DNA from: Sphingomonas sp. IC081
Lineage (GTDB): Bacteria; Pseudomonadota; Alphaproteobacteria; Sphingomonadales; Sphingomonadaceae
Reading direction: 5' to 3'
Assembly: GCF_006874585.1 (NCBI RefSeq)
Contig: NZ_CP029761.1
Span: 3,049,001-3,113,000, forward strand
Length of the DNA: 64,000 bases
The position numbers and the translations under genes were made by a program. Positions 17,213 through 26,779 of the stretch are shown here, piece by piece; the first letter of the stretch is position 1; each line of letters opens with the position of its first letter. Below the pieces are notes generated by a model. It was not told where the DNA came from. It saw only the letters and a list, made by a program, of their open reading frames with translations, and made no database searches.

Positions 17213-18117
17213 CGCTGCGCATCGGCATCGATTTCGGCGGCACCAAGATCGAGGCGGCCGTGCTCGACGAAGGGGGCGATGTGCTGCACCGCCAGCGCAC
17301 CGACACCCCGCGCGACTACGATACCGCGCTCGCGACCTTGCGCGAACTCGTCGGTGCGGTCGAAACCCGGCTGGGCCGCAGCGCCCGGATCGGCATCGGC
17401 ACCCCCGGCTCGCTGGTGCGGGCCACCGGACTGATGCGCAACGCCAACTCGGTCTATCTCAATGGCCGCCCGTTCCTGCGCGATCTCGAGACGGCGCTGG
17501 CACGCGAAGTGCGGCTTGCCAACGATGCCAACTGCTTTGCGCTTTCCGAAGCGATCGACGGGGCGGCGGCGGGACACCATTCGGTGTTTGGCCTGATCGT
17601 CGGCACCGGATGCGGCGGCGGCGTGGTGATCGGCCGTACGCTGGTGGACGGCGCCCACGGCCTCGGCGGCGAACTCGGCCACATGCCGCTACCCGATCCC
17701 GGCGCCGACGAACTGCCCGCGCCGAAGTGCTGGTGCGGGCTCAGCGGCTGTTTCGAATCGTGGGTCTCGGGCACCGGCTTCCGCCGCGCCTTTGCCGCCG
17801 CGACCGGGCGCGAGCTTGATCCCCCCGCCATCGTCGAGGCCGCCGTCAACGGCGATCCCGAGGCGATGATGGCGCTGGAGCGCTACCGCGACCGGCTGGC
17901 GCGCGGGCTCTCGGTGGTCGCCAACCTGCTCGATCCCGATGCCATCGTGCTGGGCGGCGGCATGTCGAACGTCGCGCCGATCTACGAGGGACTTGCCGAA
18001 GCGATCCGCCAGCGCACGTTCTCGGGCGCCTGGACCGGCAGCGTGGTGCAGGCACGCTGGGGCGACAGCTCGGGCGTGCGCGGCGCCGCGCTGCTCTGGG
18101 ATGTCGGCGAGGCCTGA
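17209..18117 (+). CDS. ROK-family sugar kinase (fructokinase/mannokinase/glucokinase type)
   Basis: This 302-residue kinase phosphorylates a hexose released by the locus. The ATP site is DFGGTKIEAAVLD (residues 8-20), the catalytic base is D106 (LANDANCFALSEA), and the zinc ligands are H158 (GELGHMPL) with C174, C176 and C181 in the intact CWCGLSGC motif. It is close in length and motifs to the E. coli Mak/fructokinase group. The GTG 17209 start overlaps the stop of a 19-codon ORF. It is downstream of the ROK regulator, probably in the same unit, and followed by a hairpin. Fructose or mannose is the likely substrate, but glucose and GlcNAc kinases look similar. Confidence 0.85.
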   Translation: MTLRIGIDFGGTKIEAAVLDEGGDVLHRQRTDTPRDYDTALATLRELVGAVETRLGRSARIGIGTPGSLVRATGLMRNANSVYLNGRPFLRDLETALAREVRLANDANCFALSEAIDGAAAGHHSVFGLIVGTGCGGGVVIGRTLVDGAHGLGGELGHMPLPDPGADELPAPKCWCGLSGCFESWVSGTGFRRAFAAATGRELDPPAIVEAAVNGDPEAMMALERYRDRLARGLSVVANLLDPDAIVLGGGMSNVAPIYEGLAEAIRQRTFSGAWTGSVVQARWGDSSGVRGAALLWDVGEA

Positions 18118-18120
18118 TCG

Positions 18121-18145
18121 ATGTCCGGGCCACCGGCCCGGACAT
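18121..18145. terminator. bidirectional hairpin between kinase and esterase
   Basis: ATGTCCGGGCC (18121-18131) and its exact complement (18135-18145) are separated by three bases, 4 bp after the kinase stop and 4 bp before the end of the convergent esterase gene. It can terminate both transcripts. Confidence 0.7.
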
Positions 18146-18149
18146 CCAT

Positions 18150-19604
18150 TCAGGGAGCCGAGCGCAGCGCGCAAGTCTGCGCCGACAGCCCCTCGACCTC
18201 TCGCGGCCCCGTGGCGGTGAATTCAAGGCTTGCAGCCCCGGCGCCGAAACGCGGCCACTGCGGCAGGCCCTTCCCGTTCGGATTGCCGGTGCGGGCAAAG
18301 TTCACCCAGTAGGCGGCGAGCGGGGCCAGGGCATCGGCAGCCGCGCCGTCCCCGGCGAGCACGAAGCGGATTTCCGAGCCATGCGTCACCGGCTTGCCGT
18401 CCGGCCCGTCGATGTCGAACTGGTAGTGCCAGGCCGTCCCGCCGCTGCGCGCATGCCGGGCGGCGACATGGAGCGAAGGGCAGCGGAACGTCAGGTCGTT
18501 CGCCAGCCGCAGCCGCAGATCGGCCGCGGGCGCGCTGCCGGGAGTGAGGCCGTAGGCCTGCATGGCGGCGGCTGCGTTATCGCCAAAACCCTGCGCGATG
18601 GCCCGCTCGGGCGTGCCGTAGAGGCCGAGTTCGAGACGGTTGATGCCGAGAATCAGCGGAATGGCGCTGCCCACACCCTTCGCCAGCGAAGCCTCGGGGG
18701 TCTCGGTGAGCACCTCGCCGTCGACCACCGCCTGCAGCCAGATAAAGCTGTCATCGTCGAGGTTCGGCACATCGGCATGCTCGGCGGCCTCGATCAGTGC
18801 CTTGGCAGGCAGAGCGCGCAGCTGCGCCGCGGTGGCATGGGCAGGAGCGCCCGCGGCCTTGGCAATCATGTCGCCCAGCGCCTCGTTCTCTGCCAGCGAG
18901 CGCGGCGGCAGGCCGAACCCGGCCGTACCGCTCTCCTCGATCGCCTTGTGGAACAGGCCCTTGGCGCCGGGCGAGAGCATCTGCAGGCCAACGTCCTGCG
19001 CTCCTGCGGATTCGCCGAAGATCGTCACATTGGCCGGATCGCCGCCGAAGCGGGCGATATTGGCCTGCACCCAGCGCAGGCCCGCCTGCTGGTCCATCAG
19101 CCCGTAATTGCCGGACTGCTTGCCCAGCGCCGGATGCGACATAAAGCCCAGCGCGGAAAGCCGGTATTGCACGCTGACCAGCACCACCCCGCGCGCCACG
19201 ATCGGCGAGGCGGCCGGGCCGGGCCCGCCGCCTGCGCGGTTGCCGCCGCCGTGGATCGACACCATGACCGGCAAGGGCTTGGCGGGATGGAGCGTCGGCG
19301 TCGCGACGTCGAGGTAGAGGCAGTCTTCCGACTGGTTCGCCGCCGCCTCGCTGTTCCAGCCGTAATCGACCTGCAGGCAGGCGGGGGCGGACTTCACCGC
19401 CTGCCGTGTGCCCTGCCAATGCTTCACCTGTTGCGGCGCGCGGAAGCGCAAGTCCCCCAGCGGCGGCGCGGCGAAGGGAATGCCGCGAAACATTGCGCGC
19501 CCGTCCGCGCCGCTCTCGCCTTCGACGGCGCCCGCCTCGGTCTGGACGACGGGCGCGGCGGCCGAAGCGGAGGCCAGCGCCAGCGCGGCGAGCGCCAGGC
19601 TCAT
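18150..19604 (-). CDS. type-B carboxylesterase, secreted
   Basis: This 484-residue alpha/beta-hydrolase of the carboxylesterase/cholinesterase group has a short signal peptide (about 1-17). The oxyanion hole is SIHGGGN (116-122), the nucleophile S199 is in FGESAGA, the acidic residue is probably in INRLELGLYG, and the histidine is in THGSEIRF near residue 400. Such enzymes cleave small acyl or aryl esters, for example acetyl groups on polysaccharides. ATG overlaps the stop of the SGNH esterase gene (ATGA), so it is the last gene of the GH2 operon. The fold is certain; the ester substrate is inferred only from context. Confidence 0.88.
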   Translation of the reverse strand: MSLALAALALASASAAAPVVQTEAGAVEGESGADGRAMFRGIPFAAPPLGDLRFRAPQQVKHWQGTRQAVKSAPACLQVDYGWNSEAAANQSEDCLYLDVATPTLHPAKPLPVMVSIHGGGNRAGGGPGPAASPIVARGVVLVSVQYRLSALGFMSHPALGKQSGNYGLMDQQAGLRWVQANIARFGGDPANVTIFGESAGAQDVGLQMLSPGAKGLFHKAIEESGTAGFGLPPRSLAENEALGDMIAKAAGAPAHATAAQLRALPAKALIEAAEHADVPNLDDDSFIWLQAVVDGEVLTETPEASLAKGVGSAIPLILGINRLELGLYGTPERAIAQGFGDNAAAAMQAYGLTPGSAPAADLRLRLANDLTFRCPSLHVAARHARSGGTAWHYQFDIDGPDGKPVTHGSEIRFVLAGDGAAADALAPLAAYWVNFARTGNPNGKGLPQWPRFGAGAASLEFTATGPREVEGLSAQTCALRSAP

Positions 19605-20395
19605 GGCACGCTGGCTGCCGCCAGAGGACGCGGCGCGGGCTTGGCGAGCGCGGCCTTGATCGCCGCTTCCGCCACCTTGTCCATCACCGCGTAGCCCGCC
19701 GCCGTGGGATGCACGTGGTCCGAGGTCAGCCCGTCCCGCGCGCCGAGGCCGGAGCCCTTCATCGCCGTCCAGTAATCGGCGTAGACCGAGCCGGTCCTGG
19801 CGGCATAACTCTTCAGCCAGGTGTTGAGCTTGACGATGTGCATGCCCGTCTCCAGCCCGGGACGCCAGGGGAACTGGTCCGCGGGCGGGATAGAGGCGAG
19901 GATCACGCGGATGCCGTGCGCCTGCGCCAGTTCCACCATCGAGCGGTAATTGCCCTCAATCGCCTCGTCGCTGATCGGGCCGGTGTTACTGGCAATGTCG
20001 TTGGTGCCGGCCATGATCTGGACGACATCGGGCTTGAGGTCGATCACGTCCTGCCGGAAGCGCAGCAGCATCTGCGAGGTGGTCTGCCCGCCGATGCCGC
20101 GCCCGATCCGGCCCGGTGTGAAGAAGCCACGGTCGAGATCGTACCAGCCCTGGGTGATCGAATCGCCCATCAGCACCACGCGTGGACGCGGCGCCTTGGC
20201 GGCGTCCACCGCATTGGCATCGCGGTAGCGCGCGGTCCAGGCCCAGTCGTTGTGGAGCCGGTCTTCCGCAGCCTGCGCCCCGGCATTGGGTACGGCAGGA
20301 GCGGTCGGTGCGGCCTGCGCCATCGCCGAGGCGGGCAGAACGGTGGCAGTCAGGGCAGTGCTAGTCAGGGCAAGGCAGGCAAGAATAGGCTTCAC
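19601..20395 (-). CDS. SGNH/GDSL hydrolase, secreted (probable carbohydrate acetylesterase)
   Basis: This 264-residue protein has a signal peptide to about residue 28 (AMA-QA). The SGNH blocks are visible: block I LMGDSITQGW with the nucleophile serine, block II GIGGQTT, block III AGTNDI, and block V DHVHPTAAG with the Asp-His pair. Related enzymes deacetylate sugars or platelet-activating-factor-like esters. GTG 20393-20395 starts 2 bp after the GH2 stop codon (TGATCGTG), and its stop overlaps the next esterase start, so three genes form a tight operon. Deacetylation of a hemicellulose is the most plausible role. Confidence 0.85.
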   Translation of the reverse strand: MKPILACLALTSTALTATVLPASAMAQAAPTAPAVPNAGAQAAEDRLHNDWAWTARYRDANAVDAAKAPRPRVVLMGDSITQGWYDLDRGFFTPGRIGRGIGGQTTSQMLLRFRQDVIDLKPDVVQIMAGTNDIASNTGPISDEAIEGNYRSMVELAQAHGIRVILASIPPADQFPWRPGLETGMHIVKLNTWLKSYAARTGSVYADYWTAMKGSGLGARDGLTSDHVHPTAAGYAVMDKVAEAAIKAALAKPAPRPLAAASVP

Positions 20396-20397
20396 GA

Positions 20398-23300
20398 TCA
20401 GTTCCCCACGGCAATGGTCTGGGCCGCGACGTTCCAGCCGCGCAGCTTGACCGAGGGTGAACCACCCACAAGCGCGCTCGGCGCCGTCACCGTCACCTCG
20501 CGGGTTTCCCCCGGCAGCAGAGAGACATAGTTGTCCGAGAAGTAGCTGGGAAGCACTTGCTTGCCCTTGGCGTCGAACAGCGTGAGCTTGGTCTGGATCG
20601 CGGCGGTCTTGCCGGGGTTGGTGAGGGTGACGACGATCTTGGTATCGCTGCCATCGGTGCCAACCTTGGCCGCGCCCGTCAGCGGCACCTGAGCCATCGT
20701 GCTGAGCGCCTGCAGTGCCTCGTCGCTGGCGGCCTGCCAGTAGAAGTTGTCCGAAATCCGCGCGCCGGAGGCATCCAGCGCTTCCAGACGCACCAGCACC
20801 GGCCCCGAAGCCATCAGCGGCGCCAGGTCCAGCGTGAAGGCATCGGCAACCTTGCCGGCCACAGCGTCCACCTTCACGTCGCGCGTGGCGAGCGTGCGCC
20901 CGTCCAGCGCCTGCACCGTCGCCCGCACCGTCACGCCGGGCAGCGCGGCCATGCGGTTGTTGACGAGGATCACCTTGTGATCGGGCAGGTTCATCTGCAC
21001 GTGCACCGGCTCCGACGCTTTCTTCATGCCGTAGAACGCGCCGTGGGTGTCGTAGTCGGACGAGAACACCTGCCAGGCCGAGCTCGGCCATGCCGGCTGC
21101 GTCATCCACAGCATGCGGCCGGAATTGGTGGTCCAGAGCCCCGCGTTCATGCCTTCGAAGATCGCGCGGTAGCTTTCGTATTCCAGCATCTGCGCCTTGC
21201 GTTCGAAATCGGGCAAGCTGGTGGGCTTGCCGAATTCGCGGTCCATGGCATCGGTGAAGCTCTTCACCGCGCCGTTCCCGGTCTGGTGCCAGTCGTGATA
21301 GGCCCAGGTGTCGCTGATCGGCCAGCGCTCGCTGGCCGGGATCGCGCGCTCCCACGATTCCAGCGTCGGGAACGAGGGGGTGCCGACCTCGACCGCGAAG
21401 CCCTTCGAATATTCGGTGAAGTACTTCTCCGGCTCACGCCAGTTGTAGGGCCCGGAATCGTGCAGGTTGATGCGGTTGGAAGAGGCCATGTAGAGCCGCG
21501 TGCCGTCCTCCTTGCGGAGCATGTCGTCGAGGCCTTCGTTGAGGATCGGCTGCGGCACGCCTTCGTTGCGGCCGAACCACAGGACGATGGAGGGGTGGTT
21601 GCGGAAGCGCGAAACCACGTCCTTCGCATTGTCCATGAACAGCACAGGATCCTGCGCCTCGATGTTGTAATCCTGCGTCGATTCCCAGAAATCGCTCATG
21701 ACCATCAGGCCATATTCGTCAGCCAGATCGAAGAAGGAGCCTTGCGTGTTCTGGCCCACCCAGTTGCGGATAATATTGACGTGGGCGTCCTGGTGCAGCT
21801 TGAAGTAGGGCTCGAGATGCGCGCGATCGACGCGCTTCATGAAGTCGTCCATGCCCACCGAACCGCCGCGCGCAGCGATGCGCACACCGTTGACGCGCAG
21901 CACGAGGAAGGGCGAAAGCCCCTCATCCCCGGCGATCGGGGTGACGGCGGGCGACTTTTCCGCTCCGGCCGCGAAGGAGTAAGCCCAGCCGCCCGGCACC
22001 TGCCGGATCGCATCGTGGCGTTCATCGACGATATGCTGGCCGAGCTTGCGGGCCTTCTCGAAATCGATGGTGACACGGTCGAGCTTGCCCTCGCCATCCA
22101 CCAGCGACATTTCATAAGTCACCTGACGCATGCCGAAGCGCACGTCCTTGCTGTCGGACGGCTGACCGTCGACAGCGGTGGTCAGGTGCAGCATGTGCAG
22201 CGCCGGGGCGCCGTAGCCGTTGGGCCACCACAGCTTCGGGTTGTTCACCGCGAGCGCGCCGTCGGTCTCCGGCGAGAAGCGCACGGCCACCGACTGGCGG
22301 GCGGGAACGGTCACCTGGCGCTCCACCGCGACATCGTCGAACGCGGCGCGCACGGTGGTGGTGACGGTGCGGTCGGACAAGTTGGTGACCGGCACCGTGA
22401 TCTCGATATCGGCGACGCTGTTGTCCGCGCGTGGCAGCGTGGTGACGACTTGCGGATCGCCGATCTTCGCATCGCCGCTGGCGATGAGTTGCACGTCCTG
22501 CCAGAGCCCGGTCTGGCGGTCACGAATGGTCGGGATCCAGTCCCAGCCTTCCGAGGCGCCGAAGGTCGGCCCGTCGAGCATCATCATGCCGCCGTTCTCG
22601 CCCACGCCAGCGGTCAGCGATTCCTCATGGGCGACGCCGGGGCGCGGCGGCGGCGAGACGCGAACGGCAATCGCATTGCGGCCCGGCTTCAGCAGCGGCG
22701 AGACATCGAACTTGCCGCGCACGAAGGCGCCCTTGGTGGTGCCGACTTCGGTGCCGTTGACCCAGACCTCAGAGGCGAAGTTGACGCCGTTCAGCAGCAG
22801 CTCGAGGTGGCGGCCAGAGGCGCCGGCGGGCAGATCGAACTCGGTGCGGTACCAGTAATCCTGATGCGCCAGCTTCTCAGGGATGACGAGGTTGTTGAGG
22901 CCGTGCGCCGGATCGGGATAGACGCCGCGATCGACCAGCGTGGTCAGCACGGTGCCGGGAACGGTGGCGGCATACCACTTGGTGTCGCCGAAGCCGGGGC
23001 GCGAGATCGCGGCGGCATTGCCGTTCACGTCCGGCGCGGCGGCGAGGGTCCACTTCTGCAGCGTCCACTTGCCGGCACCCGCTTCAGCGAGCGGCGTGAC
23101 TTGCGGCACCGGCTTGGCGACCGGCTTGTCCGGCGCGGCCCCGCGCGGCAGCGTCGATGCGGGCTGCGGGGTGACCTGCCCCTGCATCTGGCGCACCTGC
23201 AGGGGCCAGCGCGGGCTGGTTTCGGCGAACTGGATCAGCGCGGCATCGGGCTGCGCGCCGGTGGCCTTGATAACGCCGGCATCGAGACGCAGGCCGGCGA

Positions 23301-23784
23301 GACGGGCAGCGGGGGCCGGCGCGGAACCGACCAGCAGGCGGGCAGGCTGCGCGGGTAGCGGCCGCGCGAGCGTGGCGGCAGCCTTGCCGTCGACCGAAAG
23401 CGTCAGGCCCTTGGCACTGCTGACCAGCGCGAAATGGTGCCACTGGCCGCCGCGCAGGGCGGTGCCGCTGGCGGTCTGGCCATTGGCGGCGAGCACCGGC
23501 TTGCCGCCGGTCACCGCGACCGAAACGAGTGCCGTATTGCTGTCCTTGCTAGCAAGCGCTGCCAGCGTGCCGCCGTCAGCGCCGTCGAGCGAGGCCCAGA
23601 AGGACAGTGTCCAATCGCCCGCCGGAACGGTGACGTCGCGCGACCAGACGGGGCTGGCGGGGATCACGGCAAGGTCGAAAGGCCCGGCCACTTGCGCGCT
23701 TGCCGCCTGCGAAGCGGCGATGACCGCGAGAGCGCAAGCCCCCATCCATGCCGTGCGCGCGCGCACATTCGCCCCGTTGCTCAT
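20398..23784 (-). CDS. GH2 beta-mannosidase/exo-glucosaminidase-like enzyme with N-terminal LamG-like domain
   Basis: This 1128-residue exported protein starts at ATG 23782-23784 with GGGACGAGG upstream and a signal peptide to about residue 30. Residues about 35-190 resemble a LamG/concanavalin-like sandwich (WTLSFWASLDG, WHHFALVSSAKGLTLSVDGK). GH2 sugar-binding, sandwich and barrel domains follow. The acid/base is E741 (WFGRNEGVP) and the nucleophile by position is E799 (FAVEVGTPSF). Long GH2 enzymes of this type are beta-mannosidases or exo-beta-glucosaminidases. It is first in an operon with two esterases. The GH2 family is certain; with the GH27 enzyme nearby, mannosidase is my preferred reading. 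Confidence 0.88.
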   Translation of the reverse strand: MSNGANVRARTAWMGACALAVIAASQAASAQVAGPFDLAVIPASPVWSRDVTVPAGDWTLSFWASLDGADGGTLAALASKDSNTALVSVAVTGGKPVLAANGQTASGTALRGGQWHHFALVSSAKGLTLSVDGKAAATLARPLPAQPARLLVGSAPAPAARLAGLRLDAGVIKATGAQPDAALIQFAETSPRWPLQVRQMQGQVTPQPASTLPRGAAPDKPVAKPVPQVTPLAEAGAGKWTLQKWTLAAAPDVNGNAAAISRPGFGDTKWYAATVPGTVLTTLVDRGVYPDPAHGLNNLVIPEKLAHQDYWYRTEFDLPAGASGRHLELLLNGVNFASEVWVNGTEVGTTKGAFVRGKFDVSPLLKPGRNAIAVRVSPPPRPGVAHEESLTAGVGENGGMMMLDGPTFGASEGWDWIPTIRDRQTGLWQDVQLIASGDAKIGDPQVVTTLPRADNSVADIEITVPVTNLSDRTVTTTVRAAFDDVAVERQVTVPARQSVAVRFSPETDGALAVNNPKLWWPNGYGAPALHMLHLTTAVDGQPSDSKDVRFGMRQVTYEMSLVDGEGKLDRVTIDFEKARKLGQHIVDERHDAIRQVPGGWAYSFAAGAEKSPAVTPIAGDEGLSPFLVLRVNGVRIAARGGSVGMDDFMKRVDRAHLEPYFKLHQDAHVNIIRNWVGQNTQGSFFDLADEYGLMVMSDFWESTQDYNIEAQDPVLFMDNAKDVVSRFRNHPSIVLWFGRNEGVPQPILNEGLDDMLRKEDGTRLYMASSNRINLHDSGPYNWREPEKYFTEYSKGFAVEVGTPSFPTLESWERAIPASERWPISDTWAYHDWHQTGNGAVKSFTDAMDREFGKPTSLPDFERKAQMLEYESYRAIFEGMNAGLWTTNSGRMLWMTQPAWPSSAWQVFSSDYDTHGAFYGMKKASEPVHVQMNLPDHKVILVNNRMAALPGVTVRATVQALDGRTLATRDVKVDAVAGKVADAFTLDLAPLMASGPVLVRLEALDASGARISDNFYWQAASDEALQALSTMAQVPLTGAAKVGTDGSDTKIVVTLTNPGKTAAIQTKLTLFDAKGKQVLPSYFSDNYVSLLPGETREVTVTAPSALVGGSPSVKLRGWNVAAQTIAVGN

Positions 23785-23908
23785 CCTCGTCCCTTTCCAT
23801 GTCGCGGCCCGATTTCGGGCTTTCTCGGACACCAAACACGTACCGGGACAAAAAGCCAAATGTTTTTATATAATCGGACACGCAAAATTACGGTGCCCAA
23901 ACGCAAAC

Positions 23909-23939
23909 GGGGCGGGAAGAGCCCTGCCCTCCCCGCCCC
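23909..23939 (-). terminator. GC-rich hairpin downstream of accA
   Basis: GGGGCGGG (23909-23916) pairs with CCCGCCCC (23932-23939), 41 bp beyond the accA stop on the minus strand. It likely ends the acc transcript before the GH2 operon promoter region, although no T-run follows. Confidence 0.5.
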
Positions 23940-23980
23940 GTGGGAACTCTTGGATCAAAGCCTGGACTCAGGCCCTGAAC

Positions 23981-24928
23981 TCAGGCCCGCCCGATCTTCA
24001 GGAAGCGTTCCTCGCGGCGGGCCAGCAGGTCGCCGGTCGGCAATGCGGAGAGCACGTCGAGTTCCTGCTCGATCGCGCCCAGCAGCGCCTGCGCGGTCTT
24101 GCCGGCATCGCGGTGGGCGCCGCCGGTCGGCTCCGCCACCACGCGCTCGATCACGCCGAGCGAGAGCAGGTCCTGCGCCGTCACCTTCATCGCCTCGGCC
24201 GCGTCGGGGCCCTTGTCCGGCGTGCGCCAGAGGATCGACGAGGCGCCCTCGGGCGAGATCACCGAGTAGATCGAGTGTTCCAGCATCAGCACGCGGTCGG
24301 CCGCGGCCAGCGCCACCGCACCGCCCGAACCGCCCTCGCCGACGATAGCCGAAACCATCGGCACCGGCACGCCGAGGCAGGCCTCGATCGAACGGGCAAT
24401 CGCTTCCGCCTGGCCGCGTTCCTCGGCCTCGACGCCGGGGAAGGCACCCGCGGTATCGACCAGCGTGACCACCGGCAGGCCGAACTTGCCGGCCATTTCC
24501 ATCAGGCGGATCGCCTTGCGGTAGCCTTCGGGCTTGGCCATGCCGAAGTTGTGGCGGATGCGCGAGGTGGTGTCGGAACCCTTCTCGTGGCCGATCAGCA
24601 TGACCTTGCGGCCATTGAGCTTGGCCAGACCGCCGATGATCGCCTGGTCTTCGCCATAGAGACGGTCACCGCCCAGCGGCACGAACTCGGTAAAGCCGAG
24701 CGCGAGGTAGTCCACGAAGTGGGGGCGCTGCGGATGGCGCGCCACTTGCGTCTTCTGCCAGGGCGAGAGCTTGGCATAAGTGCCGCTCAGCAGCGCCGCG
24801 CTCTTCTTTTCCAGACGGCCGATCTCGGACGCGATGTCGAGATCGCTGCCGCTGGCGGTGGCGCGCAGTTCGGCAATGCGCGCTTCCAGTTCCGCGATCG
24901 GCTTTTCGAATTCAAGAAACGAGATCAT
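23981..24928 (-). CDS. accA: acetyl-CoA carboxylase carboxyltransferase subunit alpha
   Basis: This 315-residue alpha subunit pairs with AccD to transfer the carboxyl group from carboxybiotin to acetyl-CoA, giving malonyl-CoA for fatty-acid synthesis. Family stretches include FLEFEKPIAELEARI at the N-terminus, VPLGGDRLYGEDQAIIGG, ARHPQRPH, TLVDTAGAFPG and GEGGSGGAVALA (acyl-CoA oxyanion region). Length and motifs are standard. It is the last gene of the accD-accB-accC-accA row, 32 bp after accC. The start is ATG 24926-24928. Confidence 0.95.
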   Translation of the reverse strand: MISFLEFEKPIAELEARIAELRATASGSDLDIASEIGRLEKKSAALLSGTYAKLSPWQKTQVARHPQRPHFVDYLALGFTEFVPLGGDRLYGEDQAIIGGLAKLNGRKVMLIGHEKGSDTTSRIRHNFGMAKPEGYRKAIRLMEMAGKFGLPVVTLVDTAGAFPGVEAEERGQAEAIARSIEACLGVPVPMVSAIVGEGGSGGAVALAAADRVLMLEHSIYSVISPEGASSILWRTPDKGPDAAEAMKVTAQDLLSLGVIERVVAEPTGGAHRDAGKTAQALLGAIEQELDVLSALPTGDLLARREERFLKIGRA

Positions 24929-24960
24929 GCTCTATCCGTTCAGGTCTGTTGCCGCGCGCC

Positions 24961-26310
24961 TCAGGAGGCGCGCTTCGCCAGCCACTCTTCCAGCCACTTG
25001 ATGGTGTATTCGCCGCTCTGGAACTCGGGATCGTCCAGCAGCGCCTGATGCAGCGGGATCGAGGTCTTGACGCCGTCGATCACCATTTCATCGAGCGCAC
25101 GCTTGAGGCGCATGATCGCGCCCTTGCGGGTACGGCCCGAGACGATGAGCTTGCCGATCATCGAATCGTAGTAAGGCGGAATGCGGTAGCCCGCATAGAG
25201 CCCCGAATCGACGCGCACGTTCATGCCGCCCGCCGCGTGGTAGGCCGTGACCTGACCCGGCGAAGGCGTGAAGTTCCACGGGTCTTCCGCGTTGATGCGG
25301 CATTCAATCGCGTGGCCCTTGAACTCGATCTCGTCCTGCTTGAACGAAAGCGGATTGCCTTCGGCCACGCGGATCTGTTCGCGCACGAGGTCGACGCCGG
25401 TGATGGCTTCGGTCACCGGATGCTCCACCTGCAGGCGGGTGTTCATCTCGATGAAGTAGAACTCACCGTTTTCCCAGAGGAACTCGATGGTGCCGGCGCC
25501 GCGATAGGCCATGTCGGCCATGGCCTTGGCGACGATGCCGCCCATGCGGTCGCGCTCTTCGGGGGTGATGACCGGCGACGGCGCTTCTTCCAGCACCTTC
25601 TGGTGGCGGCGCTGCAGCGAACAGTCGCGCTCGCCCAGGTGCACCGCCTCGCCCTTGCCGTCACCGAAGATCTGGAACTCGATATGGCGCGGGTTGCCGA
25701 GGTACTTTTCCATGTAGACGGTGGCATCGCCGAAGGCAGCCTTCGCCTCCGAACGGGCCTGACCCATCTGGCTTTCGAGTTCCTCGGCCGTGTTGACGAC
25801 CTTCATGCCGCGGCCGCCGCCGCCCGAAGCGGCCTTGATGATGACCGGATAACCGATCCTCTCGGCCAGATCACGGGCAACCGCGAAGTCCTCGATCGCG
25901 CCGTCCGAGCCCGGCACCAGCGGCAGGCCGAGTGCGCCGGCAGTGCGCTTGGCTTCCACCTTGTCGCCCATCGTGCGGATGTGCTCGGGCTTGGGGCCGA
26001 CCCAGATCAGGCCATGCGCCTCGACGATCTCGGCGAACTGGGCGTTCTCCGAAAGGAAGCCGTAGCCGGGGTGGATCGCGTCGGCATGGGTGATCTCGGC
26101 GGCGGCGATGATCGCCGCGACATTGAGGTACGAATCCTTCGCGGCCGGCGGGCCGATGCAGACCGCGTGGTCGGCAAGGCGCACATGCATGGCGTCGGCG
26201 TCGGCGGTCGAGTGGACCGCGACGGTTTCGATGCCCATCTCGCGCGCGGCGCGGTGGATGCGCAGCGCGATCTCGCCGCGGTTGGCAATCAGGAGGCGCT
26301 TGATGGCCAT
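24961..26310 (-). CDS. accC: biotin carboxylase subunit of acetyl-CoA carboxylase
   Basis: This 449-residue ATP-grasp enzyme carboxylates biotin on AccB. It starts [18 protein letters not shown] and has the glycine-rich ATP loop [14 protein letters not shown], the EEAPSP segment, the catalytic stretch [15 protein letters not shown], and the C-terminal domain with [12 protein letters not shown]. The length is standard. It lies 13 bp after accB in the acc operon. Confidence 0.96.
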   Translation of the reverse strand: MAIKRLLIANRGEIALRIHRAAREMGIETVAVHSTADADAMHVRLADHAVCIGPPAAKDSYLNVAAIIAAAEITHADAIHPGYGFLSENAQFAEIVEAHGLIWVGPKPEHIRTMGDKVEAKRTAGALGLPLVPGSDGAIEDFAVARDLAERIGYPVIIKAASGGGGRGMKVVNTAEELESQMGQARSEAKAAFGDATVYMEKYLGNPRHIEFQIFGDGKGEAVHLGERDCSLQRRHQKVLEEAPSPVITPEERDRMGGIVAKAMADMAYRGAGTIEFLWENGEFYFIEMNTRLQVEHPVTEAITGVDLVREQIRVAEGNPLSFKQDEIEFKGHAIECRINAEDPWNFTPSPGQVTAYHAAGGMNVRVDSGLYAGYRIPPYYDSMIGKLIVSGRTRKGAIMRLKRALDEMVIDGVKTSIPLHQALLDDPEFQSGEYTIKWLEEWLAKRAS

Positions 26311-26323
26311 CAGATTACGATCC

Positions 26324-26779
26324 TCAGGCGATCACGACGAGCGGCTGGTCGAATTCGACCGGCTGCTGGTTGTCGATGAGGATGGCCTGGATCGTGCCGC
26401 CCTTGGGGGCGGTGATCTGGTTCATGACCTTCATGGCTTCGACGATCAGCAGCACGTCGCCGGCCTTGACCTGCTGGCCGACGCTGATGAAGTTCGGCGC
26501 GGTAGGCTCGGGCGCGAGGTAGGCGGTGCCGACCATCGGCGACTTCACCGCATCGACCGGAGCGGCCGGGGCAGCCGCTTCGGCAACCGGAGCGGCGGCA
26601 GCGACCGGCGCAGCGGCGGGAGCGGCGAAGGGCATGGCCGGAGCGGCAGCAACGATCTGCTGCGCGACCTGGCGCGTCACCTTGATCTTGCGTTCGCCAT
26701 CCTCGACCTCGATCTCGGTCAGACCGGTTTCAGCCAGGAGCTCGGCGAGCTCGCGTACCAGCGCGCTGTCGATGTTCAC
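26324..26779 (-). CDS. accB: biotin carboxyl carrier protein (BCCP)
   Basis: This 151-residue carrier has biotin attached to K117 in the canonical EAMKVMNQI motif. Residues 40-78 form the Ala/Pro-rich hinge, and the lipoyl-type domain covers 79-151. The GTG start (26777-26779) overlaps the accD stop as GTGA, giving translational coupling. Confidence 0.95.
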   Translation of the reverse strand: MNIDSALVRELAELLAETGLTEIEVEDGERKIKVTRQVAQQIVAAAPAMPFAAPAAAPVAAAAPVAEAAAPAAPVDAVKSPMVGTAYLAPEPTAPNFISVGQQVKAGDVLLIVEAMKVMNQITAPKGGTIQAILIDNQQPVEFDQPLVVIA

